Positions 18,091-26,219 of a stretch of 50,806 bases of DNA are shown piece by piece. The notes below the pieces were generated by a model. The model saw nothing but the letters and a program-made list of their open reading frames with translations. It searched no databases and was not told the origin of the DNA. Within the stretch, counting starts at the first letter, position 1. Every line of letters starts with the position of its first letter. Both the position numbers and the translations under genes were made by a program. Source of the stretch: Nitrosomonadales bacterium (GTDB lineage: Bacteria > Pseudomonadota > Gammaproteobacteria > Burkholderiales > Gallionellaceae). Where the stretch lies: positions 1 to 50,806 of the forward strand of contig JAHFRC010000004.1 of the NCBI GenBank assembly GCA_023259015.1, written 5' to 3'.

Positions 18091-19440
18091 ATGTCGCACT
18101 TTCTTCAGGCTGGCAATTTTCCACGCTGCTTGTATTTGCAGCGAGGGGCGGCGCTGTTGATGATGCTGGTGATTATGGTGATGGGCGCAGTTACGATCCT
18201 GGTCAGTTCACTGAGTAGCGCAGCATTGCAAATCAAGCGCGACAAGATTACTGCCGATGCATTTTCTCAAGCCAAAGAAGCGCTGATCAGCTATGCCGCT
18301 TCTGTGGCCATCACGCCCTCAGGCAGCAAACGCCCTGGCGACCTGCCATGCCCCGACCTCAACAATGACGGCCTGGCGGAAACTTCTTGCGGCAATGCGT
18401 CCGGCAGCACCGGACAGAATCTGCGGCTGGGGCGCCTGCCCTGGAAAACGCTGGGCCTTCCGGATTTGCGCGACAGCAGCGGTGAAAGGCTGTGGTATGC
18501 GGTCTCCAATAATTTTAAAAACAATGCACGAACCGCACTGCTTAATAGCGACACGCCGGGAACCATTACCGTGCTCGCATCCGCCGGCAATATTCTGTAC
18601 AACGGCGGCGCAAGCGGAACTGGTGCAGCAGCCGTCATCATCGCCCCTGGCGATGTCCTGCAACGCACCGACCAATCCGCTTTACAGGATCGCGGCAGCG
18701 CAGGCGTCAACAATGCGCAAAATTATCTGGATATCGCCCTTGGCGAAGACAATGCCAATTTCGTGGATGGCTCGTCAGGCAATGGATTTATCCAGGGCAA
18801 AATCAAGGATGGCAATGGCAAAATAATACTCAACGACCAGTTGCTGGTCATCACGCAAGACAACATCATGCAGGCCGTACAAAAGCGCGTCGCAGCAGAG
18901 GTGAAGCAATGCCTCAACGAATACGCCAGCGCCACGCAAAATAAGGGGCGCTATCCGTGGGCAGCCAAGCTTGACCCATCCGCTGCCGTCAGCTACAGCG
19001 ACAGCAGCAACCGCCTGTTCGGGCGCATCCCGGACAACCCATTTGGCAATACCGCAACAGACAGCGGCAACCAGATGATCGACACATGGACGGGCAATTG
19101 CAACATCAACTCTTTATCCGGGTGGTGGCTGAACTGGAAGGAAGTGGTTTTCTATGGTTTGGCCGATGCCTACAAACCGGTCAACCCGTTATTCATCCCT
19201 GCCGCAAATGCATGCGCCGGCGCAGGAGCCTGCCTCGGCGTCAATCCGCCTTCCGCAGCAACAGACAAGAAATTCATCGTAATTGCCGCAGGGAAAAAAC
19301 TGGCCGGGCAGGCACGCACCAGCAATGCCGACAAAGGCGCATTGGGTAATTATCTGGAATCGCCCAACAATGGCGGTGCAACGGCATTCGCGCAAGGGGC
19401 CTTTTTGGCAACCTTCAACGATACGGTAGTGTTCCCATGA
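18091..19440 (+). CDS. Large prepilin-like protein, PilX/GspK-type N-terminus
   Basis: 449 residues. A prepilin-like start (QRG followed by AALLMMLVIMVMG) gives a cleavage site after Gly and a hydrophobic helix without Glu at position +5; that is normal for GspK/PilX-type tip subunits. Residue +5 Glu is otherwise needed for ordinary pilin packing. The globular part has DLPCPDLNNDGLAETSCG, a DxNxDGxxE loop framed by cysteines like a calcium-binding loop, and a repeated cysteine-rich tail (CAGAGACLG). The related loop occurs in the next gene. Large size suggests a tip or cargo-binding role. Confidence 0.7.
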   Translation: MSHFLQAGNFPRCLYLQRGAALLMMLVIMVMGAVTILVSSLSSAALQIKRDKITADAFSQAKEALISYAASVAITPSGSKRPGDLPCPDLNNDGLAETSCGNASGSTGQNLRLGRLPWKTLGLPDLRDSSGERLWYAVSNNFKNNARTALLNSDTPGTITVLASAGNILYNGGASGTGAAAVIIAPGDVLQRTDQSALQDRGSAGVNNAQNYLDIALGEDNANFVDGSSGNGFIQGKIKDGNGKIILNDQLLVITQDNIMQAVQKRVAAEVKQCLNEYASATQNKGRYPWAAKLDPSAAVSYSDSSNRLFGRIPDNPFGNTATDSGNQMIDTWTGNCNINSLSGWWLNWKEVVFYGLADAYKPVNPLFIPAANACAGAGACLGVNPPSAATDKKFIVIAAGKKLAGQARTSNADKGALGNYLESPNNGGATAFAQGAFLATFNDTVVFP

Positions 19441-20078
19441 TGAAGCGCGTTGAGGCATGCCAGGCACAAGGCGGGTTCTCATTGGTCGAGATGGCTGCCG
19501 TACTCGCCATCGTGGCCCTTTTACTGGGTGGCTTGTTGCCGGCAATATCGGCCCAAATCGAACAGCAGCGCAGGAATGAAACCCGCAAATACATGGATGA
19601 AGTGCGCGATGCGCTCTTGGGGTATGCCATCGCCAACAAACGCCTGCCATGCCCGGACACCAATAATGATGGAACGGCGGAGGCTGTATGCACCTCTGTC
19701 GCCTCGCAGGCCGGATTCTTGCCATATAAGGACTTGGGCGTAACCGACAAAGACGCCTATGGCAACGTGCTGGTGTATGCCGTCACCAAGGCATTTGCGG
19801 ATAGCGCGACGTATTTTACCCTGAGCACTGCGGGAACAATGCGCATCTGCACAACGGCCGCATGCACCGCCAATCTCACCAACAACGCTGCAGCAGTGAT
19901 CATCTCGCGCGGCGCTAACTGGGCAAATACGCCTTCAGCCGACGAAGCGGAAAACACCGATGGCGATACCGATTTCGTCAGCCACGATTTCGTGCAGGGC
20001 GGTTTTGACGACATGGTGGTTTGGCTGTCGCCCAACACCGTATTCAGCCGCATGGTCATGGCGGGGCAATTGCCGTGA
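19437..20078 (+). CDS. Prepilin-type pseudopilin with DxNxDG loop
   Basis: 213 residues. A canonical type IV prepilin site, GG cleaved before FSLVEMAAVLAIVALLLGG, with the conserved Glu at +5. After the helix comes KRLPCPDTNNDGTAEAVC, nearly the same cysteine-framed DxNxDGxxE loop as in the preceding protein, so the two are probably paralogues that assemble together. The start overlaps the previous stop by four bases (ATGA). No prepilin peptidase is in this window. Confidence 0.82.
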   Translation: MMKRVEACQAQGGFSLVEMAAVLAIVALLLGGLLPAISAQIEQQRRNETRKYMDEVRDALLGYAIANKRLPCPDTNNDGTAEAVCTSVASQAGFLPYKDLGVTDKDAYGNVLVYAVTKAFADSATYFTLSTAGTMRICTTAACTANLTNNAAAVIISRGANWANTPSADEAENTDGDTDFVSHDFVQGGFDDMVVWLSPNTVFSRMVMAGQLP

Positions 20079-20252
20079 GGGTTGGAAGAGATTAGCCCGG
20101 CAGGGTGCGGTGCGCGCAATTGTCAGCGGTAGCCCGGCAAATGACGCTGCGGAACCACCTCCCGCTCAATCACCCTATACGAAATTTGTTGTCTGCTTCG
20201 AATGTGCGTGGGAAAATCGGAACCAATCAACAACTTTCCGATTCATGGCATA

Positions 20253-20927
20253 GTGAGCATCGCACCCATCGGCATTCTCGGCGGCACTTTCGACCCCATT
20301 CATTTCGGTCATCTGCGCCTCGCGCAGGAGGCGCTGGAGCAATGCAATCTTGCCGCTGTGCGCTTCATTCCCAGCGGCACTCCGCCGCACCGCAATGTAC
20401 CTTATGCCAATGCACAGCAACGGCTAAACATGGTGCGCTTGGCGCTGCAAGGCAACCCCGCATTCGTGCTGGACGAACGCGAAATCAATCGCACTAACCC
20501 CTGTTACACGGTGCATACACTCACCGCGTTGCGTACCGAATTAGGCGCGCAACAGCCGCTGTGCCTGCTGATGGGCGGCGACGCTTTTCTGTTGCTGCAC
20601 ACTTGGCATGAATGGAAGCAATTATTCGGGCTGGCACATATCGTGGTCATGCAGCGTGCGGGAGGGCTTCCGCTGGGCAATGCCATGAGCAAAGCGGACA
20701 TAGCGCTGCAACACGAGTATCATGCGCGCCTCGCGCCGGCGCCGCGAGTGCTGCATGAATCGCCTGCCGGGATAATATTGGTGGCGGACATGCATGCCCT
20801 GGAAATTTCCGCTACCGATATCCGCAGGCGTTGCGCCGAAGGCAAGAGCATCCGTTACCTGCTGCCGGATGCAGTAGCCGATTACATCCAATCACAACAA
20901 CTTTATACACGATATGCTGGATGCTGA
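20253..20927 (+). CDS. nadD: Nicotinate-nucleotide adenylyltransferase NadD
   Basis: Makes deamido-NAD from nicotinate mononucleotide and ATP. About 224 residues from the GTG at 20253. The nucleotidyltransferase signature GILGGTFDPIHFGHLRLA is at the N-terminus and the ISATDIRRR motif at the C-terminus. Another in-frame start, an ATG at 20202, would add 17 residues; neither has a clear ribosome-binding site. A perfect hairpin (AATCGGAA/TTCCGATT, 20215-20243) lies just upstream of the GTG. First gene of nadD-rsfS-rlmH-maf-rng. Confidence 0.92.
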   Translation: MSIAPIGILGGTFDPIHFGHLRLAQEALEQCNLAAVRFIPSGTPPHRNVPYANAQQRLNMVRLALQGNPAFVLDEREINRTNPCYTVHTLTALRTELGAQQPLCLLMGGDAFLLLHTWHEWKQLFGLAHIVVMQRAGGLPLGNAMSKADIALQHEYHARLAPAPRVLHESPAGIILVADMHALEISATDIRRRCAEGKSIRYLLPDAVADYIQSQQLYTRYAGC

Positions 20928-21273
20928 AGAAAAAACCAAGGCCGTCGTGGCTGCGCTGGAAGACATCAAGGCCGCCGACATTACCGTGCTCGACACCAGC
21001 AAATTAAGCGCGCTGTTCGAGCGCATTGTAATTGCCAGTGCCCAGTCCACACGCCAAACCAAGGCACTGGCCGACAACGTGGTGGTTAAACTCAAGGAGC
21101 GTGGCGAAGAAATTCTTGGACGCGAGGGCGAAGAAGCCGGCGAGTGGATACTGATCGACCTTGGCGAAGTGGTGGTGCATATCATGCAACCTGCAGTTCG
21201 CGCCTACTACAACCTGGAAGAGCTGTGGAGCATGCAACACCTGCCGCGTAGCGCCCCGCACAGGAAACCGTGA
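20914..21273 (+). CDS. rsfS: Ribosome silencing factor RsfS
   Basis: 119 residues. Binds L14 of the 50S subunit and blocks subunit joining when nutrients are short. Family features are ITVLDTSKLSALFERIVIAS near the start, RQTKALADNVV, and the core GEWILIDLGEVVVHIMQP followed by YYNLEELW. It overlaps nadD by 14 bases, the usual arrangement. Confidence 0.95.
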   Translation: MLDAEEKTKAVVAALEDIKAADITVLDTSKLSALFERIVIASAQSTRQTKALADNVVVKLKERGEEILGREGEEAGEWILIDLGEVVVHIMQPAVRAYYNLEELWSMQHLPRSAPHRKP

Positions 21274-21292
21274 GGCTGCCGGTTTTTTCAGG

Positions 21293-21763
21293 ATGAAACT
21301 CTGGATCATGGCCGTCGGCCACAAAATGCCGGAATGGATCAGCGCCGGGTTTAACGAATACGCCAAGCGCATGCCGCGCGAGGCCAGGATTGAACTGATG
21401 GAAATCAGGCCGGAACCGCGCACCACGGGCAAGAACGTGGCGCAGATCATGGAAGCGGAAGCGCGGCGCATACTCTCCACGCTTCCGCAGAATTGCCTGC
21501 ACATTGCGTTGGACGAAAAGGGGATCCCCTGGACAACGCACCAGCTCGCGGACAGGATGCAGCAATGGATGGGCGATGGGCGCGATGTAGCCTTCATCAT
21601 TGGCGGGGCGGACGGGCTGCACAAATCGGTGAAAAATGGGGTGCAACAGCTTATGGCATTGTCGGCGATGACGCTGCCGCACAGCATGGTGCGCGTGTTG
21701 CTGGCGGAGCAGTTGTATCGTGCGTACAGTCTGTTGCACAATCACCCTTACCATAGGGAATAG
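21293..21763 (+). CDS. rlmH: 23S rRNA pseudouridine-1915 N3-methyltransferase RlmH
   Basis: 156 residues from the ATG at 21293 (MKLWIMAVGHKMPEW), the normal length of this SPOUT-fold enzyme. The trefoil-knot segment is VAFIIGGADGLHKSV with MTLPHSMVRVLLAEQLYRAY at the C-terminus, the SAM and dimer site. It follows rsfS closely, as in most bacteria. Confidence 0.95.
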   Translation: MKLWIMAVGHKMPEWISAGFNEYAKRMPREARIELMEIRPEPRTTGKNVAQIMEAEARRILSTLPQNCLHIALDEKGIPWTTHQLADRMQQWMGDGRDVAFIIGGADGLHKSVKNGVQQLMALSAMTLPHSMVRVLLAEQLYRAYSLLHNHPYHRE

Positions 21764-21801
21764 CACGTTACGCCCCTGCAATTTTTTGTATAAAGGCCTT
21801 T

Positions 21802-22422
21802 ATGAGCATCATTCAGCAGCGTGTTTATCTTGCTTCGCAAAGCCCGCGCCGCCGCGAGTTGTTGAAGCAGATCGGAGTCAATTTCGAACTGTTGTTACTG
21901 CGTTCCGACCATCGCCGCATGGAGGATGTGGATGAAACTCCGCGCGCGGGTGAGCCGGCGGAAGAGTATGTGCAGCGTATTTGTAAAGACAAGGCGCTGG
22001 CCGGATGGGATGCATTACTGGCGCGCAACCGGCCGCTTTTCCCGGTGTTGGCCGCCGATACCACAGTGACGCTGGATGGCAGCATCCTCGGCAAGCCGCG
22101 AGACCGCGAAGATGCCGCCGCCATGCTGCGCCAGCTCTCCGGGCGGCAGCATCTGGTGCTGAGCGCGGTGTCGGTCGCCCTCGATGAGCGCATCGAGACT
22201 CGCCTGAGCACAACCACAGTTACTTTCGCTGCCTTGAGCGAGGAACGCATTCACCGTTACCTGCTTACCAACGAGGGGCATGACAAGGCAGGCGCTTATG
22301 GCATCCAGGGCCATGCCGGCGCATTTGCGCAACGCATCGAAGGCAGTTATTCCGGCGTAATGGGGCTGCCGCTGTTTGAAACCGTCGAGCTGTTGCGCGC
22401 CTTTGGATACCCCGCGCCATGA
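21802..22422 (+). CDS. maf: Maf-family nucleotide pyrophosphatase (dTTP/UTP type)
   Basis: 206 residues. Hydrolyses non-canonical or excess nucleoside triphosphates. The N-terminal YLASQSPRRRELLKQIG and the catalytic stretch AADTTVTLDGSILGKPRD are clear, and DKAGAYGIQG is the C-terminal motif. It overlaps rng by four bases (ATGA). Confidence 0.93.
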   Translation: MSIIQQRVYLASQSPRRRELLKQIGVNFELLLLRSDHRRMEDVDETPRAGEPAEEYVQRICKDKALAGWDALLARNRPLFPVLAADTTVTLDGSILGKPRDREDAAAMLRQLSGRQHLVLSAVSVALDERIETRLSTTTVTFAALSEERIHRYLLTNEGHDKAGAYGIQGHAGAFAQRIEGSYSGVMGLPLFETVELLRAFGYPAP

Positions 22423-23873
22423 GCGAAGAAATCCTCATCAACGTCACGCCGCAGGAAATACGCGTCGCCCTGATGCAGCAGGGCGCGGTGCAGGAATTGC
22501 ACATTGAGCGCGGCAGCCATCTGGGCATGGTGAGCAATGTTTATGTCGGGCGCGTGAAACGCGTGCTGCCCGGCATGCAATCCGCATTCATCGACATCGG
22601 GCTGGAGCGCTCCGCCTTCCTGCATGTCGCCGACATCTGGGAAAACCGCCACAACGGCGATGCCGCCAAACCGATTGAAAAAGTGCTGTATGAAGGGCAA
22701 AGCCTGCTGGTGCAGGTTATCAAGGATCCGCTCGGCAGCAAGGGCGCCAGGCTTTCCACGCAGATCAGCATTGCTGGACGCCTGCTGGTGTACTTGCCGC
22801 AGGAATCGCATATCGGAGTGTCACAACGCATTGAGAGCGAGGCCGAACGCGAGTTGTTGCGCAGCAAGCTGCAACAACTGCTGCCGGCAGGCCATGGCGG
22901 CGGCTACATCATCCGCACCATGGCAGAAGCCGCGTCCGACAAGGAGTTGCTGGCCGACATCGAATACCTCGACAAGCTGTGGTGCAAGCTGCAGGAACAG
23001 GCAAAAACCGCTCCCGCCCCCTCGCTGCTGTACCAGGAACTCAACATCAGCCTGCGCGTGCTGCGCGATTTCGTCAATGAAGACACCACGCGCATCCTGG
23101 TGGATTCGCGCGAATCCTACCAGCGCATGGCGTCCTTCGCGCAGGACTACATTGCCGGGGCGCTTCCGCTGCTGGGACACTATGCCGGCGAACGTCCGCT
23201 GTTTGACCTGTATGGCGTGGAAGAAGAAATAGAGCATGCGCTATCACGCCGGGTAAGCCTGAAATCCGGCGGCTACCTCATCATTGACCAAACCGAGGCG
23301 CTGACCACTGTCGATGTGAATACGGGAGGGTTTGTCGGCGTGCGCAATTTCGACGACACCATCTTCAAGACCAACCTGGAAGCCGCGCACGTCATTGCGC
23401 GCCAGTTGCGCTTGCGCAACCTCGGCGGCATCATCATTTGCGATTTCATTGACATGGACAGCCAGGAGCACCGCGCAGCCGTGCTGGAAGAATTCAGGAA
23501 AGCGCTGGCACGCGACCGCACGCGCATCACGGTAAACGGGTTTTCCACACTTGGCCTTGTCGAAATGACGCGCAAGCGCACACGCGAAAGCCTGGCGCAC
23601 ATCCTGTGTGAATCCTGCCCCACATGCCAGGGGCGCGGCGAGGTGAAAACCGCACAGACGGTGTGCTACGAGATACTGCGCGAGATTGTGCGCGAGGCGC
23701 GCCAGTTCAATGCGCGCGAATACCGTATCCTGGCTTCGCAAAAAGTTATCGACCAGTTCCTTGATGAAGAATCGCAAAGCTTGGCGCAGCTTTCCGACTT
23801 CATCGGCAAACCGGTGTCGCTGCAGGTGGAAAACCTGTACAACCAGGAACAGTACGATGTCATTCTCATGTGA
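22419..23873 (+). CDS. rng: Ribonuclease G
   Basis: 484 residues, RNase E/G catalytic domain without the long RNase E tail. It matures the 16S rRNA 5' end and degrades mRNA. The S1 domain is near residues 35-120 (VYVGRVKRVLPGMQSAFIDI). Metal-binding aspartates lie in TVDVNTGGFVG and ICDFIDMDSQEHR, and the Zn-link is CPTC. Its place after maf is classical. Confidence 0.95.
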   Translation: MSEEILINVTPQEIRVALMQQGAVQELHIERGSHLGMVSNVYVGRVKRVLPGMQSAFIDIGLERSAFLHVADIWENRHNGDAAKPIEKVLYEGQSLLVQVIKDPLGSKGARLSTQISIAGRLLVYLPQESHIGVSQRIESEAERELLRSKLQQLLPAGHGGGYIIRTMAEAASDKELLADIEYLDKLWCKLQEQAKTAPAPSLLYQELNISLRVLRDFVNEDTTRILVDSRESYQRMASFAQDYIAGALPLLGHYAGERPLFDLYGVEEEIEHALSRRVSLKSGGYLIIDQTEALTTVDVNTGGFVGVRNFDDTIFKTNLEAAHVIARQLRLRNLGGIIICDFIDMDSQEHRAAVLEEFRKALARDRTRITVNGFSTLGLVEMTRKRTRESLAHILCESCPTCQGRGEVKTAQTVCYEILREIVREARQFNAREYRILASQKVIDQFLDEESQSLAQLSDFIGKPVSLQVENLYNQEQYDVILM

Positions 23874-23879
23874 CTCCAC

Positions 23880-23893
23880 CCCGGTTAGCCGGG
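23880..23893 (+). terminator. Short hairpin after rng
   Basis: CCCGG-TTAG-CCGGG stem-loop six bases after the rng stop, followed by TTAACGAAATTTT. The T-tract is weak, so this is only a possible terminator. Confidence 0.3.
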
Positions 23894-24050
23894 TTAACGA
23901 AATTTTATGGGAGTTGCACAATGGCATGCGGGTTTACATAGTTAACGCCCGCGTTCTGCTCCTCATTGAACAATTAAAAACAAAGTTACGTTGCCATAAC
24001 AAGCCAAAAGGGCAGTAGCCAAATAGCGTTAGCATTTCAGGCAAGATTTT

Positions 24051-24059
24051 TGCTATACT
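24051..24059 (+). promoter_or_regulatory. Extended -10 promoter before the NsrR region
   Basis: TGCTATACT, an extended -10 element (TGn plus a five-of-six TATAAT match). The -35 region is weak (TTAGCA at a 19-base spacing). It would give a transcript starting near 24066 that covers the frameshifted small gene and then nsrR. The 180 bases between rng and this element hold nothing else I recognise. Confidence 0.4.
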
Positions 24060-24117
24060 TTTCGGCCGCATAACTTGGTATTCAAGTCCAGAAGCTAAAC
24101 CCCATGGGAAATTGTCG

Positions 24118-24331
24118 ATGAAAAAGCAATTGATACTCAGTGGGTGCTGCATTCCTCGCCGCACCTGTTTTCGCAGCCGAACATATCCAGGTCAAGGGCA
24201 AACTCAACGCCATCAATGTAACCGGTGAAACCGACGCCGCAAAGGTACAGCAAGCATTACCTGCAACCGCTGCTTATCGGAAACAAGGGCGGCGCAAGCC
24301 GTCCTGTTATAAACCATTCCAGCCAACCTGA
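24118..24331 (+). pseudogene. Small exported protein, frameshifted by one base
   Basis: The ATG at 24118 reads MKKQLILSG and then leaves frame at the GGG run 24142-24144. Removing one G restores MKKQLILSGAAFLAAPVFAA, an ideal signal peptide, followed by about 50 residues (EHIQVKGKLNAINVTGETDA and a basic tail). The uninterrupted part is open from 24140 to 24331. Either the gene is broken, or the sequence has an extra G. I do not recognise the mature protein; VKGKLNAINV faintly recalls small copper-binding periplasmic proteins, but the metal ligands are not visible. The stop is 12 bases before nsrR. Confidence 0.5.
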
Positions 24332-24343
24332 GAAAATAGATTT

Positions 24344-24796
24344 ATGCAGCTTACCCAGTACACTGATTACTCTTTGCGGGTTTTGATTCACCTTGCCAAA
24401 AGAGCCGATGGCTTGGCCACCGTTCCTGAAATCGCCGAGTTCTATGGTATTTCACGCAACCACCTGGTCAAGGTCATCCACAATCTTGCCGCCAAGGGCT
24501 TTATCTTGACTACGCGCGGCAGGAATGGCGGCATGAAACTATCCCGTCCGCCATCCAAGATCATATTGGGTGATGTGATACGCAACACGGAGTCCAACTT
24601 CGACATTGCAGAGTGCTTTAACACCGCAAGCAATTGTTGTGTCATAACCCCCAATTGCGGCCTGAGATCGATATTCCGTGAAGCGCAAATGGGCTTCATC
24701 AAGGCGATGGACAAATACACCCTGGCTGATGTCGTAACACGCGGCGGCCTGCTGAACAATCCTGTTAGACCTCCTTTTGCTTCAAGAAGCGGCTAA
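24344..24796 (+). CDS. nsrR: Rrf2-family regulator, NsrR type
   Basis: 150 residues. It opens MQLTQYTDYSLRVLIHLA, the NsrR form of the Rrf2 winged helix, with recognition helix GISRNHLVKVIHNLA. Four cysteines lie at 91, 98, 99 and 105 (AECFNTASNCCVITPNCGL), matching the spacing of the NO-sensing Fe-S ligands of NsrR. NsrR represses NO-detoxification genes until NO destroys the cluster. The next four genes fit that role. IscR or RsrR are less likely from the cysteine pattern. Confidence 0.85.
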   Translation: MQLTQYTDYSLRVLIHLAKRADGLATVPEIAEFYGISRNHLVKVIHNLAAKGFILTTRGRNGGMKLSRPPSKIILGDVIRNTESNFDIAECFNTASNCCVITPNCGLRSIFREAQMGFIKAMDKYTLADVVTRGGLLNNPVRPPFASRSG

Positions 24797-24879
24797 CCCA
24801 AAAAAGTTTAACGGTCTATAACCTAGTATTGCAAATATATTAAAATCCGCATTTGGCGCCATCCAATCACCAACCCAAC

Positions 24880-24891
24880 CGGAAGCTTCCG
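24880..24891. promoter_or_regulatory. Perfect 12-bp palindrome upstream of the NO-response genes
   Basis: CGGAAGCTTCCG, 13 bases before the ATG at 24905. Upstream, 24797-24879 is AT-rich (ATATATTAAAAT) and may hold the promoter. The palindrome does not look like a published NsrR box; it may instead be a hairpin near the ribosome-binding site. Confidence 0.3.
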
Positions 24892-24904
24892 CTAAAAAAT
24901 CACC

Positions 24905-25513
24905 ATGCAATATCCCGCTTTCTATAATTCGGTTCGTACAATTACGCTGCACGACCCCCTGTCAGAACTGCTGGGAGCAAGCGTGGGCGGCCTGCTGGAA
25001 TATGGTTATCTCGATGCGGTAAAACTTGCTGGACATTCCTGCCCGACGCTGGCAGGCGCTTATTTAATGACGTTCAAAGCGCTGGCAACGCTGTACGGCG
25101 ATGATATTCCTGAGCGCGGCAACATCCGCGTGGCGTTTCGCGATGACCAGGGCAACGGGGTAACCGGCGTCACCGCCAATGTGGTCAGCCAGATCACCGG
25201 TGCTGCCGGCGATGGAGGCTTCAAGGGCCTGGCGGGAAAATTCAAACGCAACGGACTGCTGTCATTCAATGCCGGGATAGAAGGCATGATCCGTTTCGAA
25301 CGGATTGATGAGGCGCGCACGGTGGAGGCGGACTACCATCCGGAAGAGGTGCCGCCGGATGAAGACATGTTCATGCTGCTGCAAGGCCTGCTCGCCCAGC
25401 GCGCCAAAACAGGGGATCAGGATACCTTTGCGGAACTGTGGCAGGGCAGGGTGCGGCGCATCCTGATCGACCACTTTGACGATCCCGCACTGGTAACCAT
25501 CACACAACGATAA
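24905..25513 (+). CDS. Conserved protein with FmdE-like GHxCP motif
   Basis: 202 residues, no signal peptide. Residues about 45-55 read AGHSCPTLAGAYLMTFKAL, close to the GHxCPG motif of FmdE-domain proteins (named from the formylmethanofuran dehydrogenase operon), where His and Cys bind metal. The middle is glycine-rich (TGAAGDGGFKGLAG). It lacks a clear C-terminal zinc ribbon. It lies between the NsrR-type gene and a hemerythrin-like gene, so a role in nitrosative stress or metal handling is inferred. The exact function is unknown. Confidence 0.6.
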   Translation: MQYPAFYNSVRTITLHDPLSELLGASVGGLLEYGYLDAVKLAGHSCPTLAGAYLMTFKALATLYGDDIPERGNIRVAFRDDQGNGVTGVTANVVSQITGAAGDGGFKGLAGKFKRNGLLSFNAGIEGMIRFERIDEARTVEADYHPEEVPPDEDMFMLLQGLLAQRAKTGDQDTFAELWQGRVRRILIDHFDDPALVTITQR

Positions 25514-25541
25514 TTCAAGCCAACAAGCAAGGAATATTATT

Positions 25542-25976
25542 ATGCAGACCATAACCAAATACCTGTCCGCAGAGCACCGGCACTGTGATGACATGTTTGC
25601 CGACGCGGAAGCGGCGGCGGCAGCGGATGACCTGGCCGCCGCACAGGCCGGATTTACTGCCTTCCATCAGGGAATGGAGCATCATCTGTCCAAGGAGGAA
25701 AACATCATGTTCCCCGCCTTCGAGCATGCCACCGGCAGCAGCATGGGGCCAACCAGCGTGATGCGCATGGAACATGAACAGATGCGCGAACTGTTTGCGG
25801 AGATGCAGGCAGCGCTTGACGCGAAGGATACCAGCGCATTCGCCGGGCTGGCGGAAACCTTGCTGGTGCTGATGCAACAGCACAACTTCAAGGAAGAGCA
25901 AATGCTCTACCAGATGGCAGACCGCACCTTGAATGACCTCGAGGGCATCATCCGGCAAATGGAAGCGCTGCCATAA
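25542..25976 (+). CDS. Hemerythrin-domain (HHE) protein
   Basis: 144 residues, all-helical. The di-iron ligands are visible: SAEHRHCDDMF, FHQGMEHHLSKEENIMFP, MRMEHEQM and QQHNFKEEQMLY supply His and Glu in the HHE pattern. Stand-alone hemerythrin domains near NsrR take part in NO sensing or Fe-S repair. It starts 28 bases after the FmdE-like gene and ten bases before the DUF2249 gene. Confidence 0.88.
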   Translation: MQTITKYLSAEHRHCDDMFADAEAAAAADDLAAAQAGFTAFHQGMEHHLSKEENIMFPAFEHATGSSMGPTSVMRMEHEQMRELFAEMQAALDAKDTSAFAGLAETLLVLMQQHNFKEEQMLYQMADRTLNDLEGIIRQMEALP

Positions 25977-25985
25977 CAACACCGC

Positions 25986-26219
25986 ATGACGGAGCCGCCC
26001 GCAACCCCCCCGATAGAACTGGATGTGCGCTACCTCGAGCCGCCTGAGCCGTTGGAGCAGGCGCTTGCCGCCATAGCCAGGCTCAGGCCGGGTGAACAGT
26101 TGCGCGTACTGCTCCACCGCGAACCTTTTCTGCTTTACGCCATGCTGCGCGAGCGCGGCTTTACGCACCGCACCACGCAGTTGGCCGATGACAACTACGA
26201 AATCCTGATCTGGCAATGA
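25986..26219 (+). CDS. DUF2249 domain protein
   Basis: 77 residues. ELDVRYLEPPEPLEQALAAI then RPGEQLRVLLHREPFLLYAML is the DUF2249 fold (small alpha/beta, TusA-like). Such domains are often beside or fused to hemerythrin domains in denitrifiers. Ligand and partner are unknown. Its stop overlaps the next start (ATGA). Confidence 0.8.
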   Translation: MTEPPATPPIELDVRYLEPPEPLEQALAAIARLRPGEQLRVLLHREPFLLYAMLRERGFTHRTTQLADDNYEILIWQ

